From: an uncultured Campylobacter sp.
GTDB lineage: Bacteria > Campylobacterota > Campylobacteria > Campylobacterales > Campylobacteraceae
DNA: 64,000 nucleotides
NCBI RefSeq assembly: GCF_938039205.1
Contig: NZ_CALHVM010000059.1
Coordinates: forward strand, 1-64,000
Direction: 5' to 3'
Numbering within the stretch: the stretch's first letter is position 1; the number at the start of each line of letters is the position of its first letter. The position numbers and the translations under genes were made by a program. Below the pieces are notes generated by a model, which was not told the origin of the DNA, made no database searches, and saw only the letters and a list, made by a program, of their open reading frames with translations. This document shows, piece by piece, positions 35,655 to 43,996 of this stretch.

Positions 35655-36910
35655 TTTATTTCCTCTCTTAAAAAGCTAAATTTAGGCAACTTCGCGCCCA
35701 AATTTACTTCGTTTTCGTTGCCGCTGTGGATTTCTGCTATTTCCTTGCCTTTTTTGGTTACGAGCTTTTTAAATTTGATAAATTTCTTGCCGTCACGAGC
35801 GAAAATTTGAGATATTTCGTTCTCGCACTCATCTATCTGGGCGCCCAGTGGAGCTACGATCTCGTACTCGTTGCCAGGAAAAATTTTATATTTGCATTTA
35901 AAAAACTCGCCGTCTAAAGTCATAGCGTTTACCTGATGGGTGCCCTCCTCTAGGCTGCTAGCGTGATTTTGCGTATCAGCCTTTTCAAACGGGCGATTTA
36001 CCAGGTAGCCGTCGGTAAAACCGCGATTTTTTAGCGTATTTAGCTCGCTCGCGTAAATTTGCGCGTCAAATTTGCCGGCCGCTGCGTCATCTACGGCCAT
36101 GCGGTAGGCTCTAGTCGCACAGGCGGTGTAGTATTCGCTTTTCGTGCGGCCTTCGATTTTTAGGCTATCGACCGCGCCGCTTTCGATGATATCCTTGATG
36201 TGTGCGGATAAATTTAAATCCTTCGAGTTCATCACGTGCGTGCCGCCTTCGTCCTCTTCCAGGCGAAACAGCGTTCCGCTTTCGGGATTTTTGGCGTAGA
36301 GTTCGTATTTAAACCTGCAGTCGTTGGCGCAGCTGCCGCGGTTTGATTGGCGGCCGCTTTGCACTGCGCTAACCAAACAGCGCCCCGAGTATGCAAAACA
36401 CATCGAGCCGTGCACGAAAATTTCTATATCTAGCGTCGGGATTTGCTCTTTTATTTTTACGACATCTTTTAGGCTCATTTCGCGCGCTACGACGATGCGT
36501 TTCGCACCCATTTCGTGGTAGATTTTAGCGTCGAGCGCGTTCATGACGTTTGCCTGCGTCGAGAGGTGGATCTCGATGTCGGGCGCGATCTCTTTTGCCA
36601 GGCTCATGACGCCGGGAGTCGCGATGATAAAGGCATCTGGCTTCATTGCAGAAATCGTTTGCAAGTGGCGTTTTAGCGGCTCTATTTGCGAATTAAAAGG
36701 AAACGCGTTCACCGTCGCATAAAATTTCTTACCCTTTGCGTGTGTATATTCGATCGCTTCTTTAAAGCTTTCAAGGTTAAATTCGCGAGCCGAACGGGTG
36801 CGAAGCGAAAAGCTCGCCACCGATGCATAAACCGCGTCCGCGCCGTACTCTAGAGCTATTTTTAGCTTGGTTAAATTTCCCGCGGGAGATAAAAGCTCGG
36901 GCTTTTTCAC
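35651..36910 (-). CDS. trhP: U32-family tRNA hydroxylation protein (TrhP/YegQ-like)
   Basis: 419 residues. N-terminal U32 barrel (MKKPELLSPAGNLTKLKIAL, GADAVYASVASFSLRTRSAR) with the family Cys set (CFAYSGRCLVSAVQSGRQSN then GSCANDCRF), expected to hold an iron-sulfur cluster, and HVMNSKDLNLSAHI plus SLKIEGRTKSEYYTACATRA as in E. coli TrhP. That enzyme uses prephenate to make 5-hydroxyuridine at tRNA position 34. Older annotation calls it a protease. Start is GTG at 36910 overlapping the cheZ stop (GTGA). Confidence 0.88.
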   Translation of the reverse strand: MKKPELLSPAGNLTKLKIALEYGADAVYASVASFSLRTRSAREFNLESFKEAIEYTHAKGKKFYATVNAFPFNSQIEPLKRHLQTISAMKPDAFIIATPGVMSLAKEIAPDIEIHLSTQANVMNALDAKIYHEMGAKRIVVAREMSLKDVVKIKEQIPTLDIEIFVHGSMCFAYSGRCLVSAVQSGRQSNRGSCANDCRFKYELYAKNPESGTLFRLEEDEGGTHVMNSKDLNLSAHIKDIIESGAVDSLKIEGRTKSEYYTACATRAYRMAVDDAAAGKFDAQIYASELNTLKNRGFTDGYLVNRPFEKADTQNHASSLEEGTHQVNAMTLDGEFFKCKYKIFPGNEYEIVAPLGAQIDECENEISQIFARDGKKFIKFKKLVTKKGKEIAEIHSGNENEVNLGAKLPKFSFLREEIK

Positions 36911-37635
36911 TTTTTGCCCAAGCTTTCGATTAGAGCCTCGATATCGTCGTTACTGACGAGATTTTCGGTGTGCGTATCGCCCGCGATATGTACGGCCGAG
37001 GCTACGCGCTTCTCGTCGTCGATCTTGCCCTCAAACAGGCTGCTCATATACTTGCTAAGCGCGCGCATGACGTTAATTACGCGCTCGATCTTTTGACGGT
37101 GGATGTCTTGATACTGCATCATATCCATCGCCATCATTATCTCATCCTCGGCCATTCTGACGTTATCTAGCGTCATTTCGGCGGAGCTTTTTAGTGCGTT
37201 ATTTTTTTCTAGCGCCTCGGAAAAAGCGGCGATATTTGGGAATTTTTCGTGTAGTTTGGTAAAAATTTCGATATTAGCCTCTATACCGCTGATAATCTCG
37301 CTAAGCCCGCTTTCGGCGTCCATAGAGAAGTTATTGATCGCGTCAAGTTTATCAAACATCTGCGTGGCTTTTTCCTCGCTGTCCTTCGTGACGTCGTCTA
37401 GCTGATGAACCATCTTGTGATCATCCGTCGGTGGAGGCGGAGGCCACGATATGTTTGAGGATGCTCTATAGTCGCCGTCAAATTTAACGCCATCATCTTT
37501 GCGCTCCGCTACTTCTTTATCGGCAGCATTTAGGTCTAAATTTTCATCTCCGCTAGCTTGCGCGTCGCTCTCGTCTGCAGCGACGACGTCATCCAGATCG
37601 CCCGCCATCAAGGCGTCAAGTTCTTCTTGCGTCAT
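36907..37635 (-). CDS. cheZ: CheZ-like CheY phosphatase (remote epsilonproteobacterial form)
   Basis: 242 residues. A low-complexity acidic N terminus starts TQEELDALMAGDLDDV; the core is a long helical hairpin with MDMMQYQDIHRQKIERVINV, matching the CheZ active-site helix (D-x-x-Q-type, catalytic Gln expected here); the C-terminal tail DDIEALIESLGK resembles the CheZ peptide that binds CheY. This is the position of the remote CheZ homologue (Cj0700/HP0170 type) between glnA and the U32 gene. It dephosphorylates CheY-P to reset swimming direction. Confidence 0.83.
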   Translation of the reverse strand: MTQEELDALMAGDLDDVVAADESDAQASGDENLDLNAADKEVAERKDDGVKFDGDYRASSNISWPPPPPTDDHKMVHQLDDVTKDSEEKATQMFDKLDAINNFSMDAESGLSEIISGIEANIEIFTKLHEKFPNIAAFSEALEKNNALKSSAEMTLDNVRMAEDEIMMAMDMMQYQDIHRQKIERVINVMRALSKYMSSLFEGKIDDEKRVASAVHIAGDTHTENLVSNDDIEALIESLGKK

Positions 37636-37761
37636 AAAAACTCCTATTTAAATTTGGGCTGATTATATAGAAAATTAACGAAATATAAGTTTAAAAACCC
37701 AAACTTTATCCTTAAATTTATTAAATTTTAGGTAGCATTTGCAAAATATTTAAGGACAAAA

Positions 37762-38541
37762 ATGAGAGTCGATCTACACAACCACACGCCACTTTGCAAA
37801 CACGCCGTAGACGAGCCCAGAGAGTATGTTTTAAGCGCGATAAATTCGGGCTGCGAGTATTTTGGTTTTAGCGATCACGCGCCGATGAAATTTGACGAAG
37901 CGTACCGCATGGAGTTTTCACAGATGGGGTTTTACGAGAGCGAGATTTTACGCCTCGGAGACGAATTTGACGAACAGATCAAAATCCTGCTCGGCTACGA
38001 AGTCGATTTTTTAGAGGGCTTTATCGACGAGCGGGTTTTAGCGCGCAAGGTTGATTACCTTATCGGTTCGGTGCATTTTTTAGGCGGCTGGGGCTTTGAT
38101 AATCCCGAATTTATCGGCGAATATAAAAAGCGCGACATAGATCAAATTTGGCGGGATTATTTTTACTGTATCGAGAAAATGGCAAAATCGGGCAAATTTG
38201 ACATCGTCGGGCATTTTGATTTGCTAAAAGTATTTAAATTTATGCCAAAAACCGACGTTAGACTCCTCGCCAAAGATGCGATCGACGCTATAAAAAAGGC
38301 AAATTTGACGGTAGAAATAAATGCCGCGGGCTTTAGAAAGCCCATAGGCGAGCAGTATCCGAGCGTAAATTTACTAGAAATGATCGCCGAAAAAGACATA
38401 CCTATCACGTTTGGCTCGGACGCACACGCAAAAGATCAAGTCGGTCTAAACGGCGAAAAATGCGAGCAAATCGCTAGAAATTTGGGATTTGGCAAGTGCG
38501 CGATATTTAAAAACCGTGATAGAGAATTTCTAAAATTTTAG
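37762..38541 (+). CDS. PHP-domain phosphatase, histidinol-phosphatase (HisJ)-like
   Basis: 259 residues. PHP metal motifs are clear: DLHNHTPLCKHA (HxH), FGFSDHAPM, GYEVDFLEG (Glu), IGSVHFLGGWGF, IVGHFDLLKVF and FGSDAHAKDQVG. The family includes HisK/HisJ histidinol-phosphate phosphatases of histidine synthesis and close relatives of unknown substrate. It is transcribed away from cheZ and toward glnA, with AAGGAC as ribosome-binding site. No other his gene is in the window, so the HisJ role is by family only. Confidence 0.82.
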   Translation: MRVDLHNHTPLCKHAVDEPREYVLSAINSGCEYFGFSDHAPMKFDEAYRMEFSQMGFYESEILRLGDEFDEQIKILLGYEVDFLEGFIDERVLARKVDYLIGSVHFLGGWGFDNPEFIGEYKKRDIDQIWRDYFYCIEKMAKSGKFDIVGHFDLLKVFKFMPKTDVRLLAKDAIDAIKKANLTVEINAAGFRKPIGEQYPSVNLLEMIAEKDIPITFGSDAHAKDQVGLNGEKCEQIARNLGFGKCAIFKNRDREFLKF

Positions 38542-38588
38542 ATCGGGTAGAAAAAATTATTTAAATTAATCTTAAAAGTAAAATTTTA

Positions 38589-38597
38589 TGATAAAAT
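38589..38597 (+). promoter_or_regulatory. Probable promoter of glnA
   Basis: TGATAAAAT (TG-N-TAAAAT) at 38589-38597 is 29 bases before the glnA ATG, in an AT-rich leader with T-rich stretches upstream, the usual Campylobacter sigma-70 arrangement. Confidence 0.5.
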
Positions 38598-38626
38598 TAC
38601 GAAATCAATAAACACAGGAGCGAAAA

Positions 38627-40057
38627 ATGGGAAAATTTGTAAAAAGCGTCGATCATTTTTTTGATTTTTGCAAAGAACACGAGGTTAAATTCGTGGATTT
38701 TAGATTTACCGATATGAACGGCGCTTGGCACAGCATATCTTATAACATAAAATTCGTAGAAAAAGATCATTTCGTAAACGGAATACCGATGGACGCGAGC
38801 TCGCTAGGAGGGTGGCAACCGATCGAAAGAAGCGACATGTTGATGTGTCCTGAGGCGACCAGCGCCTTTTTAGATCCTTTCACCGCTGACGTTACGGTCG
38901 TGGTTTTTGCCGATATTTACGACATTTACAAGGGTCAAATTTACGAAAAGTGCCCGCGCTCGATAGCCAAAAAAGCCATGGCCTACGTAAAAGAGAGCGG
39001 CATGGGCGACGTGGCGTATTTTGGGCCGGAAAATGAGTTTTTTATATTTGATAACGTAAAAATAGTAGACAGCCCAAACTGCGCGATGTTTGAAGTAGAT
39101 AGCGAAGAAGGCGAGTGGAACGACGCTAGAGACTTTAAAGATAGCTACAACACCGGTCACCGCCCAAGAAGAAAAGGTGGCTATCTGATGACGCAACCGA
39201 CCGATAGCATGGTCGATCTGCGTGCCGAGATGATGCAGGTTTTAGAACAAGTTGGCCTCGAAGTCATGCTAGGACACCACGAGGTCGCGCAAGGTCAAGG
39301 CGAGCTTGGCGTTAAATTTGGTACGCTTCTCGAGGCCGCCGACAACGTACAAATTTACAAATACGTCGTCAAAATGGTCGCTCACCTAAACGGAAAAACT
39401 GCGACGTTTATGCCAAAACCGCTCTACGGCGACAACGGCAGCGGCATGCACGTGCATCAGTCGGTGTGGAAAGACGGCAAAAACTTGTTCTACGGCGAGG
39501 GAAAATACGCAAATTTAAGTGATTTTGCGCGCTGGTACATCGGCGGAATCCTAAAGCACGCAAGGAGCGTAGCGGCCTTTACAAACCCGAGCACAAACAG
39601 CTACAAACGCCTAATCCCTGGCTTTGAAGCGCCTTCTATCCTAACGTATTCTAGCCAAAACCGCTCCGCCTCGATCCGTATCCCGTACGGCTCCGGAGAA
39701 AAATCAGTCCGCGCCGAAATGCGCTTCCCTGACGGAACTGCAAACCCGTATTTGGCCTTTTCAGCGATGCTCATGGCGGGACTTGACGGCGTAAAACACA
39801 AGATGGAGCCGGTCGGCCCGATGGATGAAAATTTATTTAAACTGCACCTAGATGAAATCCGCGAGCGCGGTATCGAGCAGCTCCCTCATACGTTAAGGGG
39901 TAGCCTAGAAGCATTGATTCGCGATAACGAATATCTGCACCCGATCATGACTCCAACGTTTATAAACGCGTATCAGCATTATAAATTCGAGAGTCAAGTG
40001 TGGCCGTACGAAGCGCGACCTACTCCGTATGAGTTTAAGACTTGCTTTTCTTGCTAA
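38627..40057 (+). CDS. glnA: Glutamine synthetase, type I
   Basis: 476 residues. Class signatures: FVDFRFTDMNGAWHSISYNI, FGPENEFFIFD, MVDLRAEMMQVLEQVGLEVM, GSGMHVHQSVWKDGKN, and the ATP region KRLIPGFEAPSILTYSSQNR. It makes glutamine from glutamate and ammonia. An adenylylation-site tyrosine of the KxxxxNLYDLP type is not clearly present (MDENLFKLHLDEIRERGIEQ in the equivalent region), which suggests it is not controlled by GlnE. Strong AGGAG upstream; a terminator follows. Confidence 0.96.
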   Translation: MGKFVKSVDHFFDFCKEHEVKFVDFRFTDMNGAWHSISYNIKFVEKDHFVNGIPMDASSLGGWQPIERSDMLMCPEATSAFLDPFTADVTVVVFADIYDIYKGQIYEKCPRSIAKKAMAYVKESGMGDVAYFGPENEFFIFDNVKIVDSPNCAMFEVDSEEGEWNDARDFKDSYNTGHRPRRKGGYLMTQPTDSMVDLRAEMMQVLEQVGLEVMLGHHEVAQGQGELGVKFGTLLEAADNVQIYKYVVKMVAHLNGKTATFMPKPLYGDNGSGMHVHQSVWKDGKNLFYGEGKYANLSDFARWYIGGILKHARSVAAFTNPSTNSYKRLIPGFEAPSILTYSSQNRSASIRIPYGSGEKSVRAEMRFPDGTANPYLAFSAMLMAGLDGVKHKMEPVGPMDENLFKLHLDEIRERGIEQLPHTLRGSLEALIRDNEYLHPIMTPTFINAYQHYKFESQVWPYEARPTPYEFKTCFSC

Positions 40058-40061
40058 ATTT

Positions 40062-40090
40062 AAGGGACGCTAAAATCCCTTTTTAGTTTT
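40062..40090 (+). terminator. Intrinsic terminator of glnA
   Basis: AAGGGA (40062-40067) pairs with TCCCTT (40076-40081), followed by a T-rich tract. Confidence 0.65.
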
Positions 40091-40266
40091 TCAGTCAAAT
40101 TTGACCTTTTTAAATTTTGGGCCAAATTTGACTTTTTATGCGTTTTTGACGAACGTAAAATTTGTCAAAATAAATCAAATTTGAGGCCAAATTTGAAAAA
40201 CAACGGCTTTTTGTCTTGACAAATCAGCCTTTTTTATATATAATCACGTTTCGTTTTTTGAAAAAT

Positions 40267-40342
40267 GTCTTGTTAGCTCAGTCGGTAGAGCATTTCACTT
40301 TTAATGAAGGGGTCGCTGGTTCGAGTCCAGCACAGGACACCA
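40267..40342 (+). tRNA. tRNA-Lys (TTT), copy 1
   Basis: Full cloverleaf: acceptor GTCTTGT/ACAGGAC, D arm GCTCAGTCGGTAGAGC, anticodon loop CTTTTAA, T arm GCTGG/CCAGC, encoded CCA. 76 bases. Identical to copy 2 at 40610. Confidence 0.97.
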
Positions 40343-40354
40343 TTTTTTTACATA

Positions 40355-40430
40355 GACCCTTTCGTCTAGTGGCCCAGGACTCTACTCTCTCAGTGTAGCA
40401 ACAGAGGTTCAAATCCTTTAAGGGTCGCCA
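40355..40430 (+). tRNA. tRNA-Glu-like (CTC), atypical anticodon arm
   Basis: Acceptor GACCCTT/AAGGGTC is perfect and D arm GTCTAGTGGCCCAGGAC is Glu-like, with encoded CCA. The anticodon arm reads CTACT-CTCTCAG-TGTAG: position 31-39 is a T-T mismatch and the loop ends in G, unlike the second Glu gene. It may be a degenerate or low-activity tRNA. Confidence 0.75.
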
Positions 40431-40445
40431 CGATTTAGTCTTTTT

Positions 40446-40521
40446 GGTCGCTTAGCTCAGTTGGTAGAGCGCCACCCTTACAAGGTGGATGTCATAAGTT
40501 CGAGTCTTATAGCGACCACCA
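40446..40521 (+). tRNA. tRNA-Val (TAC), copy 1
   Basis: Acceptor GGTCGCT/AGCGACC, anticodon arm CCACC-CTTACAA-GGTGG, T arm ATAAG/CTTAT, encoded CCA. 76 bases. Confidence 0.97.
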
Positions 40522-40529
40522 TTTTAGGT

Positions 40530-40606
40530 GCAGCGGTAGTTCAGATGGTTAGAATGCCGCCCTGTCACGGCGGAGGTCGCGGGTTCGAGCCCCGTCCGCT
40601 GCGCCA
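40530..40606 (+). tRNA. tRNA-Asp (GTC), copy 1
   Basis: Acceptor GCAGCGG/CCGCTGC, anticodon arm CCGCC-CTGTCAC-GGCGG, T arm GCGGG/CCCGT, encoded CCA. 77 bases. Confidence 0.97.
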
Positions 40607-40609
40607 TTT

Positions 40610-40685
40610 GTCTTGTTAGCTCAGTCGGTAGAGCATTTCACTTTTAATGAAGGGGTCGCTGGTTCGAGTCCAGCACAGGACACCA
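40610..40685 (+). tRNA. tRNA-Lys (TTT), copy 2
   Basis: Identical in sequence to the copy at 40267; begins 3 bases after the CCA of the preceding tRNA-Asp. Confidence 0.97.
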
Positions 40686-40705
40686 TTTATTTTTTGTTAA
40701 ATTTG

Positions 40706-40781
40706 GGTCGCTTAGCTCAGTTGGTAGAGCGCCACCCTTACAAGGTGGATGTCATAAGTTCGAGTCTTATAGCGACCACCA
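40706..40781 (+). tRNA. tRNA-Val (TAC), copy 2
   Basis: Identical to the copy at 40446, and followed by the same spacer into the next tRNA-Asp. Confidence 0.97.
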
Positions 40782-40789
40782 TTTTAGGT

Positions 40790-40866
40790 GCAGCGGTAGT
40801 TCAGATGGTTAGAATGCCGCCCTGTCACGGCGGAGGTCGCGGGTTCGAGCCCCGTCCGCTGCGCCA
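40790..40866 (+). tRNA. tRNA-Asp (GTC), copy 2
   Basis: Identical to the copy at 40530. Confidence 0.97.
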
Positions 40867-40869
40867 TTT

Positions 40870-40945
40870 GCCTCGTTAGCTCAGTTGGTAGAGCATATCA
40901 CTCTTAATGATGGGGTCGTAGGTTCGAGCCCTACACGGGGCACCA
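40870..40945 (+). tRNA. tRNA-Lys (CTT)
   Basis: Acceptor GCCTCGT/ACGGGGC, anticodon arm TATCA-CTCTTAA-TGATG giving anticodon CTT, T arm GTAGG/CCTAC, encoded CCA. Related to but distinct from the TTT copies. Confidence 0.93.
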
Positions 40946-40965
40946 CGATTTATTTTATTATTGTT

Positions 40966-41040
40966 GGCCCTTTCGTCTAGCGGTTAGGACACCAGCCTCT
41001 CACGTTGGTAACACGAGTTCGATTCTCGTAAGGGTCACCA
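40966..41040 (+). tRNA. tRNA-Glu (CTC); integration target
   Basis: Acceptor GGCCCTT/AAGGGTC, anticodon arm CCAGC-CTCTCAC-GTTGG (anticodon CTC), T arm ACGAG/CTCGT, encoded CCA. 75 bases. Its last 18 bases are part of a 28-bp direct repeat found again at 46861, which marks the far end of an integrated element; the tRNA gene itself is intact. Confidence 0.95.
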
Positions 41041-41050
41041 ATCCACTTTT
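41023..41050 (+). repeat. Left attachment-site repeat (attL), 28 bp
   Basis: Starts TTCTCGTAAGGGTCACCA and runs 10 bases past the tRNA-Glu CCA. A perfect copy lies at 46861-46888; sequence diverges directly after both. Confidence 0.88.
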
Positions 41051-41161
41051 TAAAATCCCATAACTTTCTTTACGAATGCGTTCCTAGGCCGCTTTGCTAC
41101 AAAAAGAAACAATGCTCACGAATGCGATTTTTATCGAATTCATGTAAAAAAACTTCCTAAG

Positions 41162-41195
41162 AAGCTTACCCGCTATTTTTGCGGTAAGCTTTTTT
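41162..41195 (+). terminator. Terminator downstream of the tRNA cluster
   Basis: AAGCTTACCCGC (41162-41173) pairs with GCGGTAAGCTT (41181-41191) with one bulged base, followed by TTTT. It lies inside the element and would stop transcription from the tRNAs before the integrase. Confidence 0.75.
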
Positions 41196-41257
41196 CCTTG
41201 ACTCTGATTTTGATTCTGGCTAGCATGTCCCCATATCAACAGACGAAAAGGAAAAAC

Positions 41258-42473
41258 ATGCGAGAACGAAAAGAACAAAAATTAACTTCTACGCCTAAAT
41301 TTCGCATTGACCCCGATTTAGCAATTCGGGAATATAAATTACCCGCGGGGAAAAAAGAAACTCGCCCCGTGGTCGATAAAAGCGGTTTGGCCTTAAAAAT
41401 AAAACTAGACCCAAAAACCGGCATAGTCCGTAAAGACTATTATTTTGCCAAAGGCGGTGATATAAAAGAAAAGCTAGGCGACGCCTATAAGCTCACGTTC
41501 CGACAAGCCCTCGCGATGGTCGCGGAGGTTAAAAACGTGACTATCTATCTGACGAAAAACTTTCTAAAAATACTCTTGAAGCCGTGTTTTTAGATTATAT
41601 GAAAAATAGCTGCAAGGGCTGGAAATCTGCAACAATCGCAAAAAAGAAAAAATTTATAAGTATCTCTCGCATTTAGGAAAAACCGATATTCGCCGAATAA
41701 AATTCGAACAACTAAGAGCTATATGCGATAACGTATATAACGATGAAAAATATTTGCTTTTGCGAGCTCTTTGTGTAGATATTCGAGCAATTTTAGATTA
41801 TGCCCTAGACACGAACGTTTTAAAAATTGACCCCCTAAACGGTCGTCGGCTGTTAAAAATCTATAAGCGCCCTAAGAGTAGCGGCTTCGGCTACTTGAAA
41901 GACGAGCAAGATTTAAAATTTTTAATTTCCTACATTCAAAATTATAGGCATTCTAGGAGTGTAAAGAACGCCCTTATTTTCGGGCTTTGCACCGCATTAC
42001 GAGCCAAAAATGTTAGGTTTTTAAGTGTCAAAAACCTCAAGAAAGACAATAATGGCGAGTATTTTCTTGATTTTGCCGCCGACGAAATGAAAATCTCTAG
42101 CAACGGCGATGAATTGTTGGGGTTTCCGCGGAAACTTGGTTTTTGGCTGGAGAGCTTGGGCGCCGCCGATCTGTATTTTCCGACTTCCACGGGGAAACCT
42201 TTTTCAGACGCCGCATTTTCGAAGGGTTTGGAAAACTTTGCCCCGTTGAATCCGAGAGGTAAGATTGTATTCCACAGTTTTAGAAAGATTCTCTCGACAT
42301 TTGTAAATCAGAACGTCGAAAACGGGCTTAACAACTATGACGTCGAGCGTGCATTAAGTCACCATGTTAAGGGTGTCTCGGGCGTATATGACAAATCTGG
42401 CGCTATTGGTGCTAGTCGTAAGGTCTTTACCTGGTGGTTGTCGTATCTTGAAACGTTGGGGTTAAAATTATGA
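41258..42473 (+). pseudogene. Tyrosine recombinase/integrase with two frameshifts
   Basis: Start ATG at 41258 follows AAAAGGA. The N-terminal arm-binding part (IREYKLPAGKKE, then KTGIVRKDYYFAKGG) runs to the A5 run at 41531-41535. Restoring one A gives VKKRDYLSDEKLSKNTLEA; a second A missing at 41640-41645 leads into EKIYKYLSHLGKTDIRRI and the intact catalytic domain. Catalytic residues are visible: ALRAKNVRF (Arg), HSFRKILST (His-x-x-Arg), ALSHHVKG (His) and VYDKSG (Tyr nucleophile). It sits next to its target tRNA, as is usual. As read, no single polypeptide contains both domains. Confidence 0.82.
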
Positions 42474-42484
42474 GAATAAAAAAA

Positions 42485-42492
42485 GGGGGGGG
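42485..42492 (+). repeat. Poly-G tract (G8)
   Basis: Eight consecutive G between integrase and Rep, 89 bases before the Rep ATG. Long G/C runs are classic slipped-strand sites in Campylobacter, but this one lies outside an identified coding frame. Confidence 0.7.
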
Positions 42493-42580
42493 ACAGAGAA
42501 CACTTAAGAAAAACGTTAAGGTCTCTGATTGCTGTAATTATACGCACCTTTGGCTTAAAAACGCCTGAAATGAGTGCAAA

Positions 42581-43937
42581 ATGAGTAATTTTCGCTCTGT
42601 TTTCGACTCTAAATTTAATCCTCGCGAGCTTCACCTCGATAAAAAACTACTCAAACGAGAAACAAAGGAAACCTCAAGCGGTCGAGATATCGAAATAGCT
42701 TTATGGGATATTTCAAAAGATTTTCAAAATCTCGGCTTTACCGCTCTCGGCGTGACCTTGACACTCGACAATACGGGCATTCATCGCAACGGCACATCTG
42801 GCCGCATACCTAACGCAAAAGCCGCAAAAGAGCTAGAGCGAAAACTAAACGAGCTCGTCAAAAAGCTACTCTCGACGATCCCCGTTTGGTGCGCTTGGGT
42901 TTTTGAGCGGCACCGAAACGGGAGCCCGCATATTCACGCTTTGCTTTTCGTTCCAATGCGCGATTTAGTTCAAGCTATCCAAAAATGCAAAGCCGTATAT
43001 AACGAGGACGCTGTGCGTATAAACGTTTTAAGTCCCTCTTACATTTTCAAAAATGAAAAGTGGGAATGGGCTCTAGTCGAAAAAAGAGGACGACTTTCTT
43101 GCAGCTAGCTGCTCGCGCTTGCTTGCTCGCACTGCTCTCGAAATCAATGAGCGAGAGAATAAATTAACTCGCCGTAACGTTGCCGTCGTTCGTGACGTTC
43201 AAAAAACGAAAGAATTGCATAGCGTATTTAACGCAAAGCTTCGCAAAAAATACCCTAGCGCCGATTTAATTTTAAGTAATTTATTCGGCGAGCTTTGGCG
43301 ACACTGGAAATTTACTCATTGCCGCACGCGTCAAGAAAAGCTAGAGGATGAAGCTTTAGGCGTAACGAAACCTAAAAGGCTCATTGAGCGAGAATACGAA
43401 GGCGAGCCTAAACCTTTCGAAGTCGACAAATACGTAATAATGCAGCCTAGTCTCGGGGTTTTCGGTCGTGACCCGCATTGCCGATTAAAAACCGAATCCA
43501 ACGACGACTTGCAACAGCTCGATGTAACTCTTTGGTGCCGTGATAACATCGAACGTTATCATGTGAATCTAAAGCAAGTTTACTTAAGCCCTCGTCAAAT
43601 CAAAAATCTAAAGCTTTGGGGCAAAAAGTGCAAAAACAAAAATGATTTGGTGACGCTTTGCCACACGCTTTTTAGTGGTAAAAAGGTCGGTGGTAAAGAC
43701 CCCTTGCGAATGCTAGATTTCGCCCCGCAAAACCTTAGCGAATACGACCGCGAATTAATAACCGCTCGCTACGATATCCGCTCTCGGTTTGGCTATGTCG
43801 TTCCGTTACTAAAAAAAGAACAACCTCTTGATCCTGATATTCAGGAATTGCTAGCATTGCTTGAAAACTTTGCCTACGAAAACAATAGACCTGCTACTGT
43901 TGTAGACCGCGTAAATTTTGAAGTATGTTGCACTTGA
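42581..43937 (+). pseudogene. HUH-type replication initiation protein, frameshifted
   Basis: The first 175 codons contain a strand FTALGVTLTL and the metal-binding motif NGSPHIHALLFVP (HxH flanked by hydrophobics) typical of rolling-circle Rep proteins. The frame ends at 43108, but the +1 frame is open from 43077 and continues to 43937. Removing one A from the A6 run at 43080-43085 joins them (VEKEDDFLAASCSRLLART), giving about 450 residues. The C-terminal part is basic and unfamiliar. I could not pin down the catalytic Tyr motif, so plasmid Rep versus phage replication protein stays open. Lesion or programmed shift cannot be told apart here. Confidence 0.68.
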
Positions 43938-43996
43938 TTTTTAGCCAATTTCCGACATGATCTTTTTATAATTAAATCAAAAAAAAGGAGTCCATT

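Noticed and set aside
40216..40879. Open frames across the tRNA cluster
   Set aside because: They translate through the tRNA genes and repeat only because the tRNAs are duplicated.
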